Positions 16,847-26,176 of a stretch of DNA of 64,000 nucleotides are shown here, piece after piece. This DNA is from Bacteroides uniformis (GTDB lineage Bacteria; Bacteroidota; Bacteroidia; Bacteroidales; Bacteroidaceae). Below the pieces are notes generated by a model. That model saw only the letters and a program-made list of their open reading frames with translations. It was not told the origin of the DNA and did not search any database. Position 1 is the first letter of the stretch, and each line of letters opens with the position of its first letter. Location of the stretch: NCBI RefSeq assembly GCF_025147485.1, contig NZ_CP102263.1, positions 1-64,000 on the forward strand. Reading direction: 5' to 3'. The position numbers were made by a program, and so were the translations under genes.

Positions 16847-18202
16847 TCAATCTCTGTCCTGATATAGCATGACCTTGTATCCGGATTTCAGATGCACCTT
16901 GACGGTACGCATCTTCTTGGCGATATACTGGCTCGTGCCTTGTATCAGCCCCTTGCCCAAGTCGGAGGCGAGCTGCGCCCCTGCGTTGGTGGAGATATTA
17001 ATGCTGCTGCCCAGCGAGCCGCCCATGTTGGCGGCAACCTCCCTGACGGCGTTCATCTCCATCGAGTTTGGAATGAAGATGCCGGGCTGTCCGTCCGTGT
17101 CATACACCGCCAGTTCTACCGGTATAATCGTACCTGCGTACTCCAGCGAAGTAATTTCAATATCGAGTCGTTCGCCCTGAATCTTTGCCGTGCCTACCAC
17201 CACTGCATTGCGGGGTATGATTTTGTCCGCCACTGCCATCGGCTCCAGCAGCCGTAATCTTACCGCCTGCCCGTCAGTCACACTCTGCGCCCCATAGACA
17301 CACGCCGATATGGTGTTCCTGTCCGATACAGTCGTGACACCCACCGCCGTATTGAAACTGCGGTTGCGCTCCTGCGAGAAGGAGGCGACAAACTCAGCGT
17401 TGCTCATCGGCTGTGAGAGCGAAGATACCACCTGATGCGTTACCTGCCTGACAGGTGCAGCCGTGTTCTTTCCGGCTTTCTGCACATGGTAAGGTTCTGC
17501 CGCCTGTCCGACAGGTGGCTGTGTACCGTTCTGACCGCCCATGTACTTCGCCGCCAGCTCGTAGGACTTTTCCATGAGTGCCACTTGATCATCCATAGAG
17601 GATGCCTTGCCTTTCTCGGTTTCCAGTTCCGATTCCAGCGAGGCGATACGCTCCAACAGTTCGTCCATTTCCGCGTTGTCGTTCTTCGGCTGCTCATAGA
17701 AGTTGCCGAGCGTGGTATTGAGGTCGCGGTAGGCAGCTGCGGAGGATTGGATGGTTTTCGGAGCGGATGATTTTGCTGTTGCATCTTCCGCATTTCCGGG
17801 ATTAGCAAGGTCGAAGTCCCTGCCGCCGTCCGTTTCCGCCACCTCGCGGTCGAACATATCGCCCAGTTCCTGCATGGCGCGGCTGCGGTTCTCCTGCCGT
17901 TCCTCCATTGCTCCCTGTTCGTAGGCTTTCGCCTTGTCGCCGATGATCTGGCGGTTCGCCTTGTCAGCGTCGGGCATTTCGATGTTGTAACCACCCGTTC
18001 CCGGTTGCTGCTCCTTGTCGGAAGACGGGGCGAATATCAGCCACATAGCACCGATGAATACCAGCACTATAGCGGGCAGCACTATCATTTTCTGACGTTT
18101 CAGCCTTTGGGCTTCGGTCAGCGGCTTGCGCTCCTTCTTCGGTTTCCCGTTGTCGGGAGCCGCCTTGTTCTCGTTTTTAGGTTCATTCTTCGTCTGTTCC
18201 AT
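16847..18202 (-). CDS. traM: Conjugative transposon protein TraM (VirB10-like)
   Basis: TraM (451 residues) is the VirB10-like core component that spans from inner membrane to outer membrane. A charged cytoplasmic N-terminus (1-38, rich in K, E and N) is followed by a membrane helix at about 39-57, a coiled-coil-like region near 185-215 (ELLERIASLESELETEKGK split over the heptads), and a C-terminal beta domain from about 280 with SACVYGAQSVTDGQAVRLRL. Its start overlaps the TraL stop region by 20 bases. Family identity is clear by domain and position. Confidence 0.92.
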   Translation of the reverse strand: MEQTKNEPKNENKAAPDNGKPKKERKPLTEAQRLKRQKMIVLPAIVLVFIGAMWLIFAPSSDKEQQPGTGGYNIEMPDADKANRQIIGDKAKAYEQGAMEERQENRSRAMQELGDMFDREVAETDGGRDFDLANPGNAEDATAKSSAPKTIQSSAAAYRDLNTTLGNFYEQPKNDNAEMDELLERIASLESELETEKGKASSMDDQVALMEKSYELAAKYMGGQNGTQPPVGQAAEPYHVQKAGKNTAAPVRQVTHQVVSSLSQPMSNAEFVASFSQERNRSFNTAVGVTTVSDRNTISACVYGAQSVTDGQAVRLRLLEPMAVADKIIPRNAVVVGTAKIQGERLDIEITSLEYAGTIIPVELAVYDTDGQPGIFIPNSMEMNAVREVAANMGGSLGSSINISTNAGAQLASDLGKGLIQGTSQYIAKKMRTVKVHLKSGYKVMLYQDRD

Positions 18203-18491
18203 ATAAATAAGGTATTACATTATGATTGTTGTCCGGCTTTATGGACAGTTCCACCTGTCCGGCATGGTCTGTTACCATCCGGCTGCCGTCATTCCTGCCG
18301 ATTTCATAGACGGCTTTGCCGAAGGTGTAGAGGGCAAGCACCGCAAAGGCGGCGAGCATCGCCAGCACGATGCGCCTGCGTGTCTTCGGGGGCAAACCGT
18401 CCAGATAGCCTTTGAGCCTTGCCACCAGCATTTTCTTTTTGTCGTGGAGCTTCCAGTACGCACGCCAAAATGATTTTTTGATTTTCTTCAT
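18183..18491 (-). CDS. traL: Conjugative transposon protein TraL (DUF3989)
   Basis: A 102-residue inner-membrane protein with a basic cytoplasmic N-terminus and one membrane helix at about 40-58, of the DUF3989/TraL family. It starts six bases after the traK stop and overlaps the traM start, so it is expressed with both. It is presumed to be a small structural part of the mating channel; no enzymatic motif is seen. Confidence 0.87.
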   Translation of the reverse strand: MKKIKKSFWRAYWKLHDKKKMLVARLKGYLDGLPPKTRRRIVLAMLAAFAVLALYTFGKAVYEIGRNDGSRMVTDHAGQVELSIKPDNNHNVIPYLYGTDEE

Positions 18492-18497
18492 GTCCGT

Positions 18498-19121
18498 TTA
18501 CCTTTTGATGGTTTGTAAATCCTTGTTCTCGATGATGGTGAATCCCTCGATGGTGAAACCGTTGGGATTGTCGTCCGAACGGGACGAGTTCAAGAGGCGG
18601 CACGTAGTCACGAGGCTGCGCTCGGTGACGTTGCTCTGCCGGATGATCTTCTGCGTGGCGTAGGTCACGGCACGGTAGGGATAGCCGTTGAAATCGCACA
18701 CCACGCTGTCCACCTTCAACACCTGATTGATGTTCCCGGCGATGATGCGGTTGTAGTACCCCTTCTCGGCAAAGTCCGAATAGTAGTTGTACACGCTTTT
18801 GTCCGCTAATAGCAGGGCGCGTTTCACGTTATGCTCTATCGCGCTCTTTTCGGGTGAGAGCGTGAAGAACAGCTCGTGGAAACGGCGCACGTGTTCCCTC
18901 GCTTCTGCCGGACGGTTCTGCGACAAGTCTTGCGAGAGAGCCAGCATCAGCGACTTGCCGTTGTCCAGCACGTAAATCTTTTCCCGTTGCCGCTCCGCGA
19001 AGCGGTAGGAACTCCACACGCTCCATACCGTTATTACGGCACACAACGAGAGGAAGACGATACCGAACAGGCGTATCTGCCTGAACGATGATTCGATGTT
19101 TTTAAGTGACTTAAATTCCAT
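18498..19121 (-). CDS. traK: Conjugative transposon protein TraK (VirB8-like)
   Basis: TraK (207 residues) has a short cytoplasmic tail, a single membrane helix at about 16-36 and a periplasmic domain of the NTF2-like VirB8 type. The conserved segments include RFHELFFTLSPEKSAIEHN and RAVTYATQKIIRQ. It would act as the assembly hub linking TraG, TraJ and TraM. It sits between traJ and traL in the standard order with short gaps. Confidence 0.9.
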   Translation of the reverse strand: MEFKSLKNIESSFRQIRLFGIVFLSLCAVITVWSVWSSYRFAERQREKIYVLDNGKSLMLALSQDLSQNRPAEAREHVRRFHELFFTLSPEKSAIEHNVKRALLLADKSVYNYYSDFAEKGYYNRIIAGNINQVLKVDSVVCDFNGYPYRAVTYATQKIIRQSNVTERSLVTTCRLLNSSRSDDNPNGFTIEGFTIIENKDLQTIKR

Positions 19122-19152
19122 TGTTGTTTATTCGTTTTTAATTGTCAGTTGA

Positions 19153-20157
19153 TTATTTCAGCAGCTTCCCGACACGTCCGACCACGTTTCCTGCGGCTGC
19201 GCCCGCCACGCTGCCCGCCATACTTCCGGCTCGTCCTGCCGTCTGGTTCACGTTGCGACCGTAGCTTCCCATGCCTCCGGCTTGGATAATCCAGCCTGCT
19301 ACCGTGGGGATGGTGAAGTAACCAATGATGCCGATTATCATGAAGACGATGTACACCCCGTCGCTCGAATCCAGCGAGAAGTTCGGGTCAGCCTGCATCC
19401 GTTCGATGTCGCTTTGCAGCATCAGCACTTGTATCTTCGCCAGTATGGTGCTGAACATATCCGACACGGGCAGCCACAGATAGACCTGTATGTAGCGGCA
19501 TATCCACTGTGTAAGCGTGCTTTGGAAGCCGTCCCACACCGATATGGCGAAGGCTATCGGACCGAGTATCGCCAGCACCACGAGGAAGAACGTGCGGATG
19601 GTGTCTATCACGAGGGCGGCGGCTTGGAACATCAGTTCCAGTATCTCGCGGAAGAAGTCGCGGATGCCCTTCTTCATGTTGTACATCCCGCGCTCGATGT
19701 ACATCCCCGCCATCGTCACCATGTCGCCGGGCGACCAGCCCAGTTCTTCCAGTTGTTTGTCAAACTCCTCATTTGACACGAGGTAGGCGGTTTCGGGATT
19801 GCGCATCATCGCTTCGTACTCCAGTTTGTCCTTCTGCTCACGGTATCGGTTCATGTCCAGCGTTTCCGCCTCCAGCATCTTTGCCGTACCCTGCACGACG
19901 GGCGACATGATGCTGTTTATCGTACCCAGTACCACCGTCGGAAAGAACATGATGCACAGACCGATAGCGAACGGGCGGAGCATAGGGAACACGTCTATCG
20001 GTTCGGCTCTCGCCAGCGACTGCCATACCCGGTAGGCCACATAAAAGAGTGCGCCCAGCCCGGCGATGCCTTTCGCCACGCCCGCCATGTCCCCGCATAG
20101 CGGCATCATCTGTTCGTAGAGCGAGCGCAGAATTTGGTGAAGGTTGTCGAAATTCAT
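19153..20157 (-). CDS. traJ: Conjugative transposon protein TraJ (VirB6-like)
   Basis: A 334-residue polytopic inner-membrane protein with about five membrane segments (near 30-50, 60-85, 185-215, 220-245 and 265-295), matching the TraJ family, the VirB6-like channel component. The C-terminus is a Gly/Ala-rich tail (GSMAGSVAGAAAGNVVGR). It lies three bases downstream of traI and 31 bases before traK. Confidence 0.9.
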   Translation of the reverse strand: MNFDNLHQILRSLYEQMMPLCGDMAGVAKGIAGLGALFYVAYRVWQSLARAEPIDVFPMLRPFAIGLCIMFFPTVVLGTINSIMSPVVQGTAKMLEAETLDMNRYREQKDKLEYEAMMRNPETAYLVSNEEFDKQLEELGWSPGDMVTMAGMYIERGMYNMKKGIRDFFREILELMFQAAALVIDTIRTFFLVVLAILGPIAFAISVWDGFQSTLTQWICRYIQVYLWLPVSDMFSTILAKIQVLMLQSDIERMQADPNFSLDSSDGVYIVFMIIGIIGYFTIPTVAGWIIQAGGMGSYGRNVNQTAGRAGSMAGSVAGAAAGNVVGRVGKLLK

Positions 20158-20160
20158 AGG

Positions 20161-20790
20161 CTACCAATATCTTTCGTTCATGTTCCCGTACAGCCCCATG
20201 ATGCGGTCAAGGTCGTTTTTCTTCTTCGCACGCAGGTAACTCACGCTAATGTTCTTGTTGGTGTAGTAGCTCACGAGGTTGCGGTAACGCTTCATTTTGG
20301 AGTAGCAGCGTTCCACCACGTCCATGCGCTCCTTGTCCGTCATGGAGAGCGTGGTGATATTCACCACATTCTTCAGTTCCGTCAGCACATCGTTGGATTC
20401 CTCCAATAACTTGGTGTAGCCAAAGGCGATGGCTCCCAGTTCCTCCACCGTGAAGTTGTCGTCACGCATCATCTTCTGGAAACTGGTCACATAGGTGTCG
20501 GTGATGTCACCCACCATCAGGATGGTCTGCTGCACCTTCCGGGCGTCCTTTACCAGATTGTTCACGGATTTGAGTGCGTCGTAATACTTCTTGCCCTGTT
20601 CGTAAATCTTCACGGTCTCTTGAAAATTTTTTATCATATTCTGGGCGGTCGTGGAAGTGTGTACCACGTTCTTCGAGGTGTTCACGATGCTCTGCGCGAT
20701 GTTGGACGGGTCTATCACCGCCCACTGTGCGCTTGCCCTGCCGACTGCAAACAGGCACAGGCAGATAATAAGTGTTATTCTTGTTCTCAT
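20161..20790 (-). CDS. traI: Conjugative transposon protein TraI (DUF4141, VirB5-like position)
   Basis: TraI (209 residues) is a secreted, mainly helical protein of the DUF4141 family. The start is placed at 20788-20790 (MRTRITLIICL) rather than nine codons upstream, because the leader motif CCACTAAAATCCAAAGTA ends three bases before it exactly as at traN, and it gives a normal signal peptide (cut after RASA). The mature part has long helices (NMIKNFQETVKIYEQGKKYY). It precedes traJ by three bases. Confidence 0.9.
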   Translation of the reverse strand: MRTRITLIICLCLFAVGRASAQWAVIDPSNIAQSIVNTSKNVVHTSTTAQNMIKNFQETVKIYEQGKKYYDALKSVNNLVKDARKVQQTILMVGDITDTYVTSFQKMMRDDNFTVEELGAIAFGYTKLLEESNDVLTELKNVVNITTLSMTDKERMDVVERCYSKMKRYRNLVSYYTNKNISVSYLRAKKKNDLDRIMGLYGNMNERYW

Positions 20791-20793
20791 GTT

Positions 20794-20810
20794 ACTTTGG
20801 ATTTTAGTGG
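20794..20810 (-). promoter_or_regulatory. Recurrent ICE leader motif before traI
   Basis: CCACTAAAATCCAAAGT on the minus strand, identical to the traN copy over 17 bases, ends three bases before the chosen traI start. Confidence 0.6.
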
Positions 20811-20820
20811 ATTTCATTAT

Positions 20821-21210
20821 TTATTGCTCGCCTATCGGATGGTCCGGTTTCGGGTTCACACGCACGTAGTCCCCGTTCGGCGAGAAGGTCAGGATGTCCG
20901 TCGCCTCGTTGTAGGACACGTCGATGCGGAATCCGGTGTTCATGAACAGATTGCCGTTCTCCTCCTGCAAGAGATAGGTTTCCGGCTTCAGCTTGCGGCG
21001 GATGCCGCTCCGCTTGAATACCGTCACCTTATAGGCTTCGCCCTCCTTGTAGATAAGCACGTCGGGCTTGCCCTCCACACTCTCCCAGTTCCCGCAAAGC
21101 AGGTCGCGTCGGTTGTCCGTTATGTCGCAGGATTGCAGCACCATGACCGCCAGCCCGATTAAACACTTGCTGACTTGCAGCATTTTCGTTCTTGATATAC
21201 TCATACGCAT
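20821..21210 (-). CDS. traH: Conjugative transposon lipoprotein TraH (DUF3876)
   Basis: A 129-residue protein whose N-terminal hydrophobic stretch ends in VMVLQSC, a lipobox, so it is likely a lipoprotein. The rest matches DUF3876, found only between traG and traI in these elements; the segment LLCGNWESVEGKPDVLIY is typical and suggests a small lipocalin-like barrel. By position it is the traH gene of the CTnDOT series. No role has been shown that I know of. Confidence 0.8.
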   Translation of the reverse strand: MRMSISRTKMLQVSKCLIGLAVMVLQSCDITDNRRDLLCGNWESVEGKPDVLIYKEGEAYKVTVFKRSGIRRKLKPETYLLQEENGNLFMNTGFRIDVSYNEATDILTFSPNGDYVRVNPKPDHPIGEQ

Positions 21211-21241
21211 TTTCTTTTTTAGTTGATGAATCTGTTTCTAT

Positions 21242-23746
21242 TTATTCCTTTTTTCTCCGCCTTTCGGCAAGCTGCCGGATGACGGCTTCAATGTCGCCGC
21301 CCAACTGTTCCGCCAGACGGTAAACCTCTACTTTTTCCGTTTCTTCGGTGGTGTACGCCAGATACTCTTCAGCACTAACTTCGGTGGCATAGACTGCCGA
21401 CTGCGTGCCGCCCAGTCCTATCCACACTTCCTTGTAGAGCCTTGACGGGTTGTTCGCCATGTTGATGGAGAGTATCTGCGACTTCTCTTTCTCCGTCAGA
21501 CCCAACAGGGACTGTATGGCATCAAACTTGTTCATGTACTTCCGCTGGTCAAGGAGTATCTTGCAGTCGGAGTTGTTGATGATGCTCTCCTTGACGACGG
21601 GCGAGGAAATGATGTCGTCCACCTCCTGCGTCACCACGATTGCCTCCCCGTAATACTTGCGCACGGTCTTGTACATATAGCGCAGGTACTCAGCCATGTT
21701 CGCCGAAGATAGAGCCTTCCAAGCCTCTTCCACTATCAACTGTTTCCTTACGCCTTTCAATCGGCGCATCTTGTTGATGAAGGCTTCCATGATGATGATG
21801 GTCACCACAGGGAAAAGCTCGCGATTTTCCTTTATACTGTCAATCTCGAAGACGATGAACCGCTTGCCGAGCAGGTCGATGTTCTCCGTGGAGTTGAGCA
21901 GGAAGTCGTAGCGTCCGTCCCGGTAATACTGCCGCATGGTGGTGAGCATATTGTCGATGTTGAAGTCGGACTTCTCCACCTTTATCTCACGTTCCGCCAG
22001 TTCGCGGCGGTAGTCGTCGCGCATATACTCGTAGAAGGTGTTGAACGAGGGGACGATGCTCCGGTCAGCCCTGATACGCTCGATATAGGCGTTCACCGCA
22101 CTGCCCAGTTCGCCGCTCTCCGTCTTCGTCACTTTGTCGTCCTCCGACTTCCAGAGCGTCAGCAGCAATGTCTTGATGCTGTCCTTTTTCTCCACGTCGA
22201 ACACGTAATCATCGGTGTAGAACGGGTTGAACGAAATCGGTTTCTCCTCCGTGTAGGTGAAGTACACGCCGTCCGCCCCGTTTGTCTTGCACCGGATCAT
22301 CTCGCACAAGCCCTGATAGGAGTTTCCCGTGTCCACCAGCACCACGTGCGTACCCTGCTCGTAGTATTGCCTCACGAGGTGGTTCATAAAAAAGGATTTG
22401 CCGCTGCCCGAAGGACCCAACACGAACTTGTTGCGGTTGGTCGTGATACCCCGCTTCATCGGCAGGTCGCTGATGTCGAGGTGCAACGGTTTTCCCGTAA
22501 GCCTGTCCACCATCTTGATGCCGAAGGGCGAGAGCGAACTGCGGTAGTTGGTTTCCTCCGTGAAGAGGCACACCGCCTGCTCGATGAATGTATGGAAACT
22601 CTCTTCCGCCGGGAAGTCCGCCGCGTTGCCGGGCATCGCCGCCCAGTAGAGCGTCGGGCAGTCGATGGTATTGTGGTGCGGCACGCACTCCATGCTTGCC
22701 AGCTGGCTGCCCACATCGTTCTTGATATGCTTCAGTTCCTCCGCGTCATCGCTCCACGCCATGACGTTGAAGTGCGCCCGTACCGAGGTCAGCCCGTAGG
22801 AATGGGCTTCGTTCAGGTACTGGTCTATCCACTCGCGGTTGATGCTGTTGCTCCGGCTGTATCGGGATAGCGACTGCATATTCCTTGCGGACTTCTCGAA
22901 CTTCTGCAAATTTTCCTCGCTGTTGTCGATAATCACATACTGGTTATAGATGTGGTTGCAGGAAAGCAGCAGCCCCACGGGGGAGGCGAAGGAGAGGCGA
23001 CAGTCCGAGCGGTCGGTGGAGAGTTTCTCGTAGCGGATGTCGGTAGCCACCTTTCCTGGCATATCCTCCGCGTCGGAGAGGGTGTGCAGGCACAGGCGGT
23101 TGTCACCGATACGCATTTCTTTTGCCGAGAGGTCGATGTCCTGCAAGGTCGTGTCGCCTTCGGGCATGAGCGAGAAGTAACGCTCTATCAGCCCGGCGGA
23201 CTTCTCCGTCCCGACAATCTCGTCGGTGGAGAGGCGGCGCAGCCTCACAAAGCCGCTGTCGTTCATGATGCGCTCGAACTGTTCGGCGGCCTCCATGAAC
23301 TTCCCGGCGGTTTCCTTGTCCAGCTCCTTCGGGATGATATGTCCCCGGCACAGCGTACTGAAGTTGCTCTGCATACGGTTACGTTCTTTCGTCGTCTTGG
23401 TCAAGTAGAGATAGCAGGAGTGTTTCAGGTACGGACGCTCGTTGAAGTGGCGTTCAAAGGAACGGCTCAAGAAACTCATGTCGTCCTTCTGTAACTCCGG
23501 CATATATTTCTCCTTGATGAACCAATCCTGCTTATGCACGACGCAGAAGTACGGTAGCACCTTGATAGCCTTGCACCAGCAGCCGTGTATCGCCTCGTAC
23601 TCTGCGCCCGTCACGGTGTAAAGCTCCGGCAGTTCCACCTCAAAAGCCACCGTGATGTCGGCGTCTTTGGAGATGATGCAGCCATGCTCCACCGCCAGCA
23701 GGGGGAACTTGTTTTCCAGTGTTGTCATTTTGGATGTATTTCTCAT
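21242..23746 (-). CDS. traG: Conjugation ATPase TraG (VirB4-like)
   Basis: TraG is the large VirB4-type ATPase that powers assembly and substrate transfer at the inner membrane. The start at 23744-23746 (MRNTSKMTTLENKF, 834 residues) overlaps the traF stop (ATGA); a longer frame to 23932 would overlap most of traF and is rejected. The Walker A motif GPSGSGKS has its lysine at K450 and the Walker B strand is QLIVEEAW. The N-terminal half (ELPELYTVTGAEYEAIH onward) is the usual VirB4 N-domain. Order and length match CTnDOT TraG. Confidence 0.95.
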   Translation of the reverse strand: MRNTSKMTTLENKFPLLAVEHGCIISKDADITVAFEVELPELYTVTGAEYEAIHGCWCKAIKVLPYFCVVHKQDWFIKEKYMPELQKDDMSFLSRSFERHFNERPYLKHSCYLYLTKTTKERNRMQSNFSTLCRGHIIPKELDKETAGKFMEAAEQFERIMNDSGFVRLRRLSTDEIVGTEKSAGLIERYFSLMPEGDTTLQDIDLSAKEMRIGDNRLCLHTLSDAEDMPGKVATDIRYEKLSTDRSDCRLSFASPVGLLLSCNHIYNQYVIIDNSEENLQKFEKSARNMQSLSRYSRSNSINREWIDQYLNEAHSYGLTSVRAHFNVMAWSDDAEELKHIKNDVGSQLASMECVPHHNTIDCPTLYWAAMPGNAADFPAEESFHTFIEQAVCLFTEETNYRSSLSPFGIKMVDRLTGKPLHLDISDLPMKRGITTNRNKFVLGPSGSGKSFFMNHLVRQYYEQGTHVVLVDTGNSYQGLCEMIRCKTNGADGVYFTYTEEKPISFNPFYTDDYVFDVEKKDSIKTLLLTLWKSEDDKVTKTESGELGSAVNAYIERIRADRSIVPSFNTFYEYMRDDYRRELAEREIKVEKSDFNIDNMLTTMRQYYRDGRYDFLLNSTENIDLLGKRFIVFEIDSIKENRELFPVVTIIIMEAFINKMRRLKGVRKQLIVEEAWKALSSANMAEYLRYMYKTVRKYYGEAIVVTQEVDDIISSPVVKESIINNSDCKILLDQRKYMNKFDAIQSLLGLTEKEKSQILSINMANNPSRLYKEVWIGLGGTQSAVYATEVSAEEYLAYTTEETEKVEVYRLAEQLGGDIEAVIRQLAERRRKKE

Positions 23747-24075
23747 GTCGTTTCTTCCTTTCGTTGCCGTTTGAGTAATCGGGTGATCCGCCGTCGGTTG
23801 ATAAGGTATCGGGGATGGCTCCTTGCCGCTCCCAATTTCATCAGCCCGTGTTCGCCGTACCGGGCGTTCAGCGCGAAGGTCTGCCATACGAGGACGGAAG
23901 ACGATGCCGCGCCGAAGCCGATACATATCCACTGGTCGATGCCGACCATATAGAGGATGACGAACAGGACGAAGAGAGCCAGCAGACCTCCGCAGAAGAT
24001 GAAGAGGTACTGAGCCTTCAAACCCTTGAACTCGACCGGACGGCCGATACCCTTGTTTATCGGGTATTCAGCCAT
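23743..24075 (-). CDS. traF: Conjugative transposon protein TraF (DUF4133, VirB3-like)
   Basis: A 110-residue inner-membrane protein of the DUF4133/TraF family in the VirB3-like position. The start MAEYPINKGIGRPVEF at 24073-24075 is the family N-terminus and lies 10 bases after the traE stop. Two membrane segments cover about 24-43 and 48-70, followed by a basic tail (RRRITRLLKRQRK). Its stop overlaps the traG start. Confidence 0.88.
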   Translation of the reverse strand: MAEYPINKGIGRPVEFKGLKAQYLFIFCGGLLALFVLFVILYMVGIDQWICIGFGAASSSVLVWQTFALNARYGEHGLMKLGAARSHPRYLINRRRITRLLKRQRKEETT

Positions 24076-24085
24076 ACATTGTTTA

Positions 24086-24397
24086 TTAAAGGAAGAATGA
24101 GCGCAGGATAGTGGCGGCGACAATCAAGAAGATACAAGCCCCGAACCACGAGGCGGCGGTCTTCGAGGTGTCCGGGTCTCCGGACGAGAATTTTCCGTAC
24201 ACTTTCACGCCACCGATAAGCCCGACTACCGCGCCGATGGCGTAGATTAATTTCGTGCCGGGGTCGAAATACGAACTCACCATAGAGGTGGCTTCGTTGA
24301 TGCCAGCCAGACCGTTTCCCTGTGCGAAAGCGGAGGCGGTTGCGGCAATCATAAGTGCCGCAGCGATGATTAACTTTTGTCTGATGTTCTTGTTCAT
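24086..24397 (-). CDS. traE: Conjugative transposon protein TraE (DUF4134, pilin-like)
   Basis: TraE (103 residues) has a signal peptide at 1-26 and two hydrophobic segments at about 48-66 and 83-102, the layout of VirB2-type pilin subunits; it belongs to DUF4134. It comes directly before traF and traG as VirB2 comes before VirB3 and VirB4. The 200-base gap to traD holds another copy of the leader motif about 70 bases upstream of its ATG, which hints at separate control of traE and the genes after it. Confidence 0.85.
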   Translation of the reverse strand: MNKNIRQKLIIAAALMIAATASAFAQGNGLAGINEATSMVSSYFDPGTKLIYAIGAVVGLIGGVKVYGKFSSGDPDTSKTAASWFGACIFLIVAATILRSFFL

Positions 24398-24467
24398 AAA
24401 CTGTTCTTTTTTGTGCCGTCCAAAGGGTGGATAGTCCTTTTTCGGGCGGTTGATACTTGATTACTTT

Positions 24468-24483
24468 ACTTTGGTTTTAGTGG
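24468..24483 (-). promoter_or_regulatory. Recurrent ICE leader motif upstream of traE
   Basis: Minus-strand CCACTAAAACCAAAGT is the leader motif with one base missing. Unlike the other copies it lies about 70 bases before the start codon, in the 200-base traD-traE gap that otherwise shows nothing I recognise. Confidence 0.45.
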
Positions 24484-24598
24484 TTGCCCGTTTGTTTCTA
24501 CGGACTTGGGGCTGTCCGTTGCGGGTTGGCTGTACCTTGTACCGCCGTGCGCGTGGGTGTCGTCATTTTACGTTTTCATTTCCATTCTTTTTTAGTTG

Positions 24599-25339
24599 TT
24601 ATACATAGTTTCGGAAGTCGAACTCCTCGATGTTGTCGGGAATCACGAACACCTTTTCCTTTTGTTGTGTCACGGTCATGTTCACCGTGTCCACGAAAAC
24701 TGCCATCGCCTTTGCAAGCCTCTCGCTCATTGCTTCATCGGTCAGGCGTTCCGTTATTCTTGTGAAAAGCTCTGTCCCGTCCAGTTCCGTCATGACCTTT
24801 CCGGCGTGTCGCATTTCCTCATCGGATGGTGATTCCTTCCGTATGGTGTGTACTGCCATGTCAATATCCTCGAAGCTACTTCCCGAAGCCTGCTTTTTGT
24901 CTGGTTCTTCATCCTCCGGTTCATCTTCTCCGTACTCCAGTTCCGAGGGCGGGATGCTCGTGAAGGTTTCATCGAGTTTGTCCTCCGGTACTTGTGTCGG
25001 GCGTGAGACGGTTTCCGTGTTTCCGTCGTCAAAAGTAGCCTCTTCCTCCGACAGCTCAATGCCTTTTTCCGAAGTGGCGGCTTCTTGCGTCGGTATGGCA
25101 GCGGTTGTCCGGGTCGATGCCATCTTGAAACGGCTCTTGCCAATGATGTCCGAGGTGTCTGCGTGAGGTATTTCCTTATCCTTTCCTTGCTCTGCCACCG
25201 TACTGTCCAATGACCGCCACAGCCCGGCAATATGTCTGAAGAAACGGATGAGCTTCGTGTCCATGATGCGGTCATAGAACAGCAGAAACAGAAACCACAC
25301 GTTGCAAGCAACCGATACGATTAAAAACGCCTTTGTCAT
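24599..25339 (-). CDS. traD: Conjugative transposon protein TraD
   Basis: A 246-residue protein with an N-terminal membrane helix (about 4-22) and a long, acidic, low-complexity cytoplasmic part (ELSEEEATFDDGNTE, EYGEDEPEDEEPDK), then a helical C-terminus with LTDEAMSERLAKAMAVFVDT. It takes the traD place between the DUF3408 gene and traE and overlaps the former by four bases. No catalytic motif is seen; a membrane adaptor role is a guess. Confidence 0.75.
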   Translation of the reverse strand: MTKAFLIVSVACNVWFLFLLFYDRIMDTKLIRFFRHIAGLWRSLDSTVAEQGKDKEIPHADTSDIIGKSRFKMASTRTTAAIPTQEAATSEKGIELSEEEATFDDGNTETVSRPTQVPEDKLDETFTSIPPSELEYGEDEPEDEEPDKKQASGSSFEDIDMAVHTIRKESPSDEEMRHAGKVMTELDGTELFTRITERLTDEAMSERLAKAMAVFVDTVNMTVTQQKEKVFVIPDNIEEFDFRNYV

Positions 25340-25698
25340 AATCTTACTTTTTGGGCGTTTTCAATCTGTTCCATGTACTGCTGCCCGTATTGCCGGAAAT
25401 GGTCGCGGAGGATGTTATCCACAAACTTGCCGATGCTCAAACCGTTTCCCATCCGACTGGTAACGATAGCGACTTTCTCATGAATTTCTCGGCTGATGTA
25501 TATACATTGCCGCGTTTTGATTTCCGATGCTTGCAGGAAAGTCGAGAGCGGTTTGTCTCTGCCTTTATCCTTGCGGAAGTCAACGTCGGTATTTTCCTGC
25601 CCGTAGTCGGTTACACACTTTGCTGCACGGACAGCGGTTCTTTCACTCTTTCCTGTTTGCAGATACTCAGCCTGACGGTTCTTATTTGTTCTTTTCAT
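25336..25698 (-). CDS. traC: Conjugative transposon protein TraC (DUF3408-like)
   Basis: The 120 residues have a basic N-terminus and a C-terminal segment (CIYISREIHEKVAIVTSRMG, KFVDNILRDHF) resembling the DUF3408 DNA-binding-like fold also seen in the next gene upstream. The paired small proteins after a ParA-type ATPase suggest a partition-like or relaxosome-docking complex. Its stop overlaps the traD start (ATGA) and it starts 23 bases after traB. Confidence 0.78.
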   Translation of the reverse strand: MKRTNKNRQAEYLQTGKSERTAVRAAKCVTDYGQENTDVDFRKDKGRDKPLSTFLQASEIKTRQCIYISREIHEKVAIVTSRMGNGLSIGKFVDNILRDHFRQYGQQYMEQIENAQKVRL

Positions 25699-25721
25699 AC
25701 TTCTTTGTTGTTTTTGAGTGT

Positions 25722-26171
25722 TTATAAATTATAGGATTCCATGTGCCGTTTGAACGATTCGGCTATCTCGTCTTGGAACAGCGTGAAATGGTGTGTCAGC
25801 ACGTTGTCAAGAAATGCCGCGATAGTCACTTCGTTGCCTCCGATTACATGAAGCATCTTCTGTATGCGGTCGTGGTACTCCTTGCGGATATAGACCTGCT
25901 TGCCGAGCCTTGCCGTGATATTGGAACCGCATATGAATACTGTGTCATAATCCAATTTTTCCGGCTTGCTGTTCCTGCGCCTGCGTTCCGGCTCCTCTTT
26001 GGAGTGCGAGGCGGGTGGAGAAACGGCTTCTTGTATCGCTTCTTTCGGAGGTGGGACAGGAGCGTTCCCGTCCGTGCTTCTCGCTTCCGGCGGAATGCTT
26101 GTATCGTCCAGTCGAAACGAGTTGATTACGGCTTCGCTGTCGATGTCCTCGATTCTTGTTTTCTTTGCCAT
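25722..26171 (-). CDS. traB: Conjugative transposon protein TraB (DUF3408)
   Basis: A 149-residue DUF3408 protein with a disordered proline/glutamate-rich N-terminal half and a C-terminal domain with VYIRKEYHDRIQKMLHVIGG and TIAAFLDNVLTHHF, a ribbon-helix-helix-like arrangement. It lies five bases after the traA stop. With TraA and TraC it resembles a ParA plus DNA-binding adaptor set. Function inferred only. Confidence 0.82.
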   Translation of the reverse strand: MAKKTRIEDIDSEAVINSFRLDDTSIPPEARSTDGNAPVPPPKEAIQEAVSPPASHSKEEPERRRRNSKPEKLDYDTVFICGSNITARLGKQVYIRKEYHDRIQKMLHVIGGNEVTIAAFLDNVLTHHFTLFQDEIAESFKRHMESYNL

Positions 26172-26176
26172 GCCAT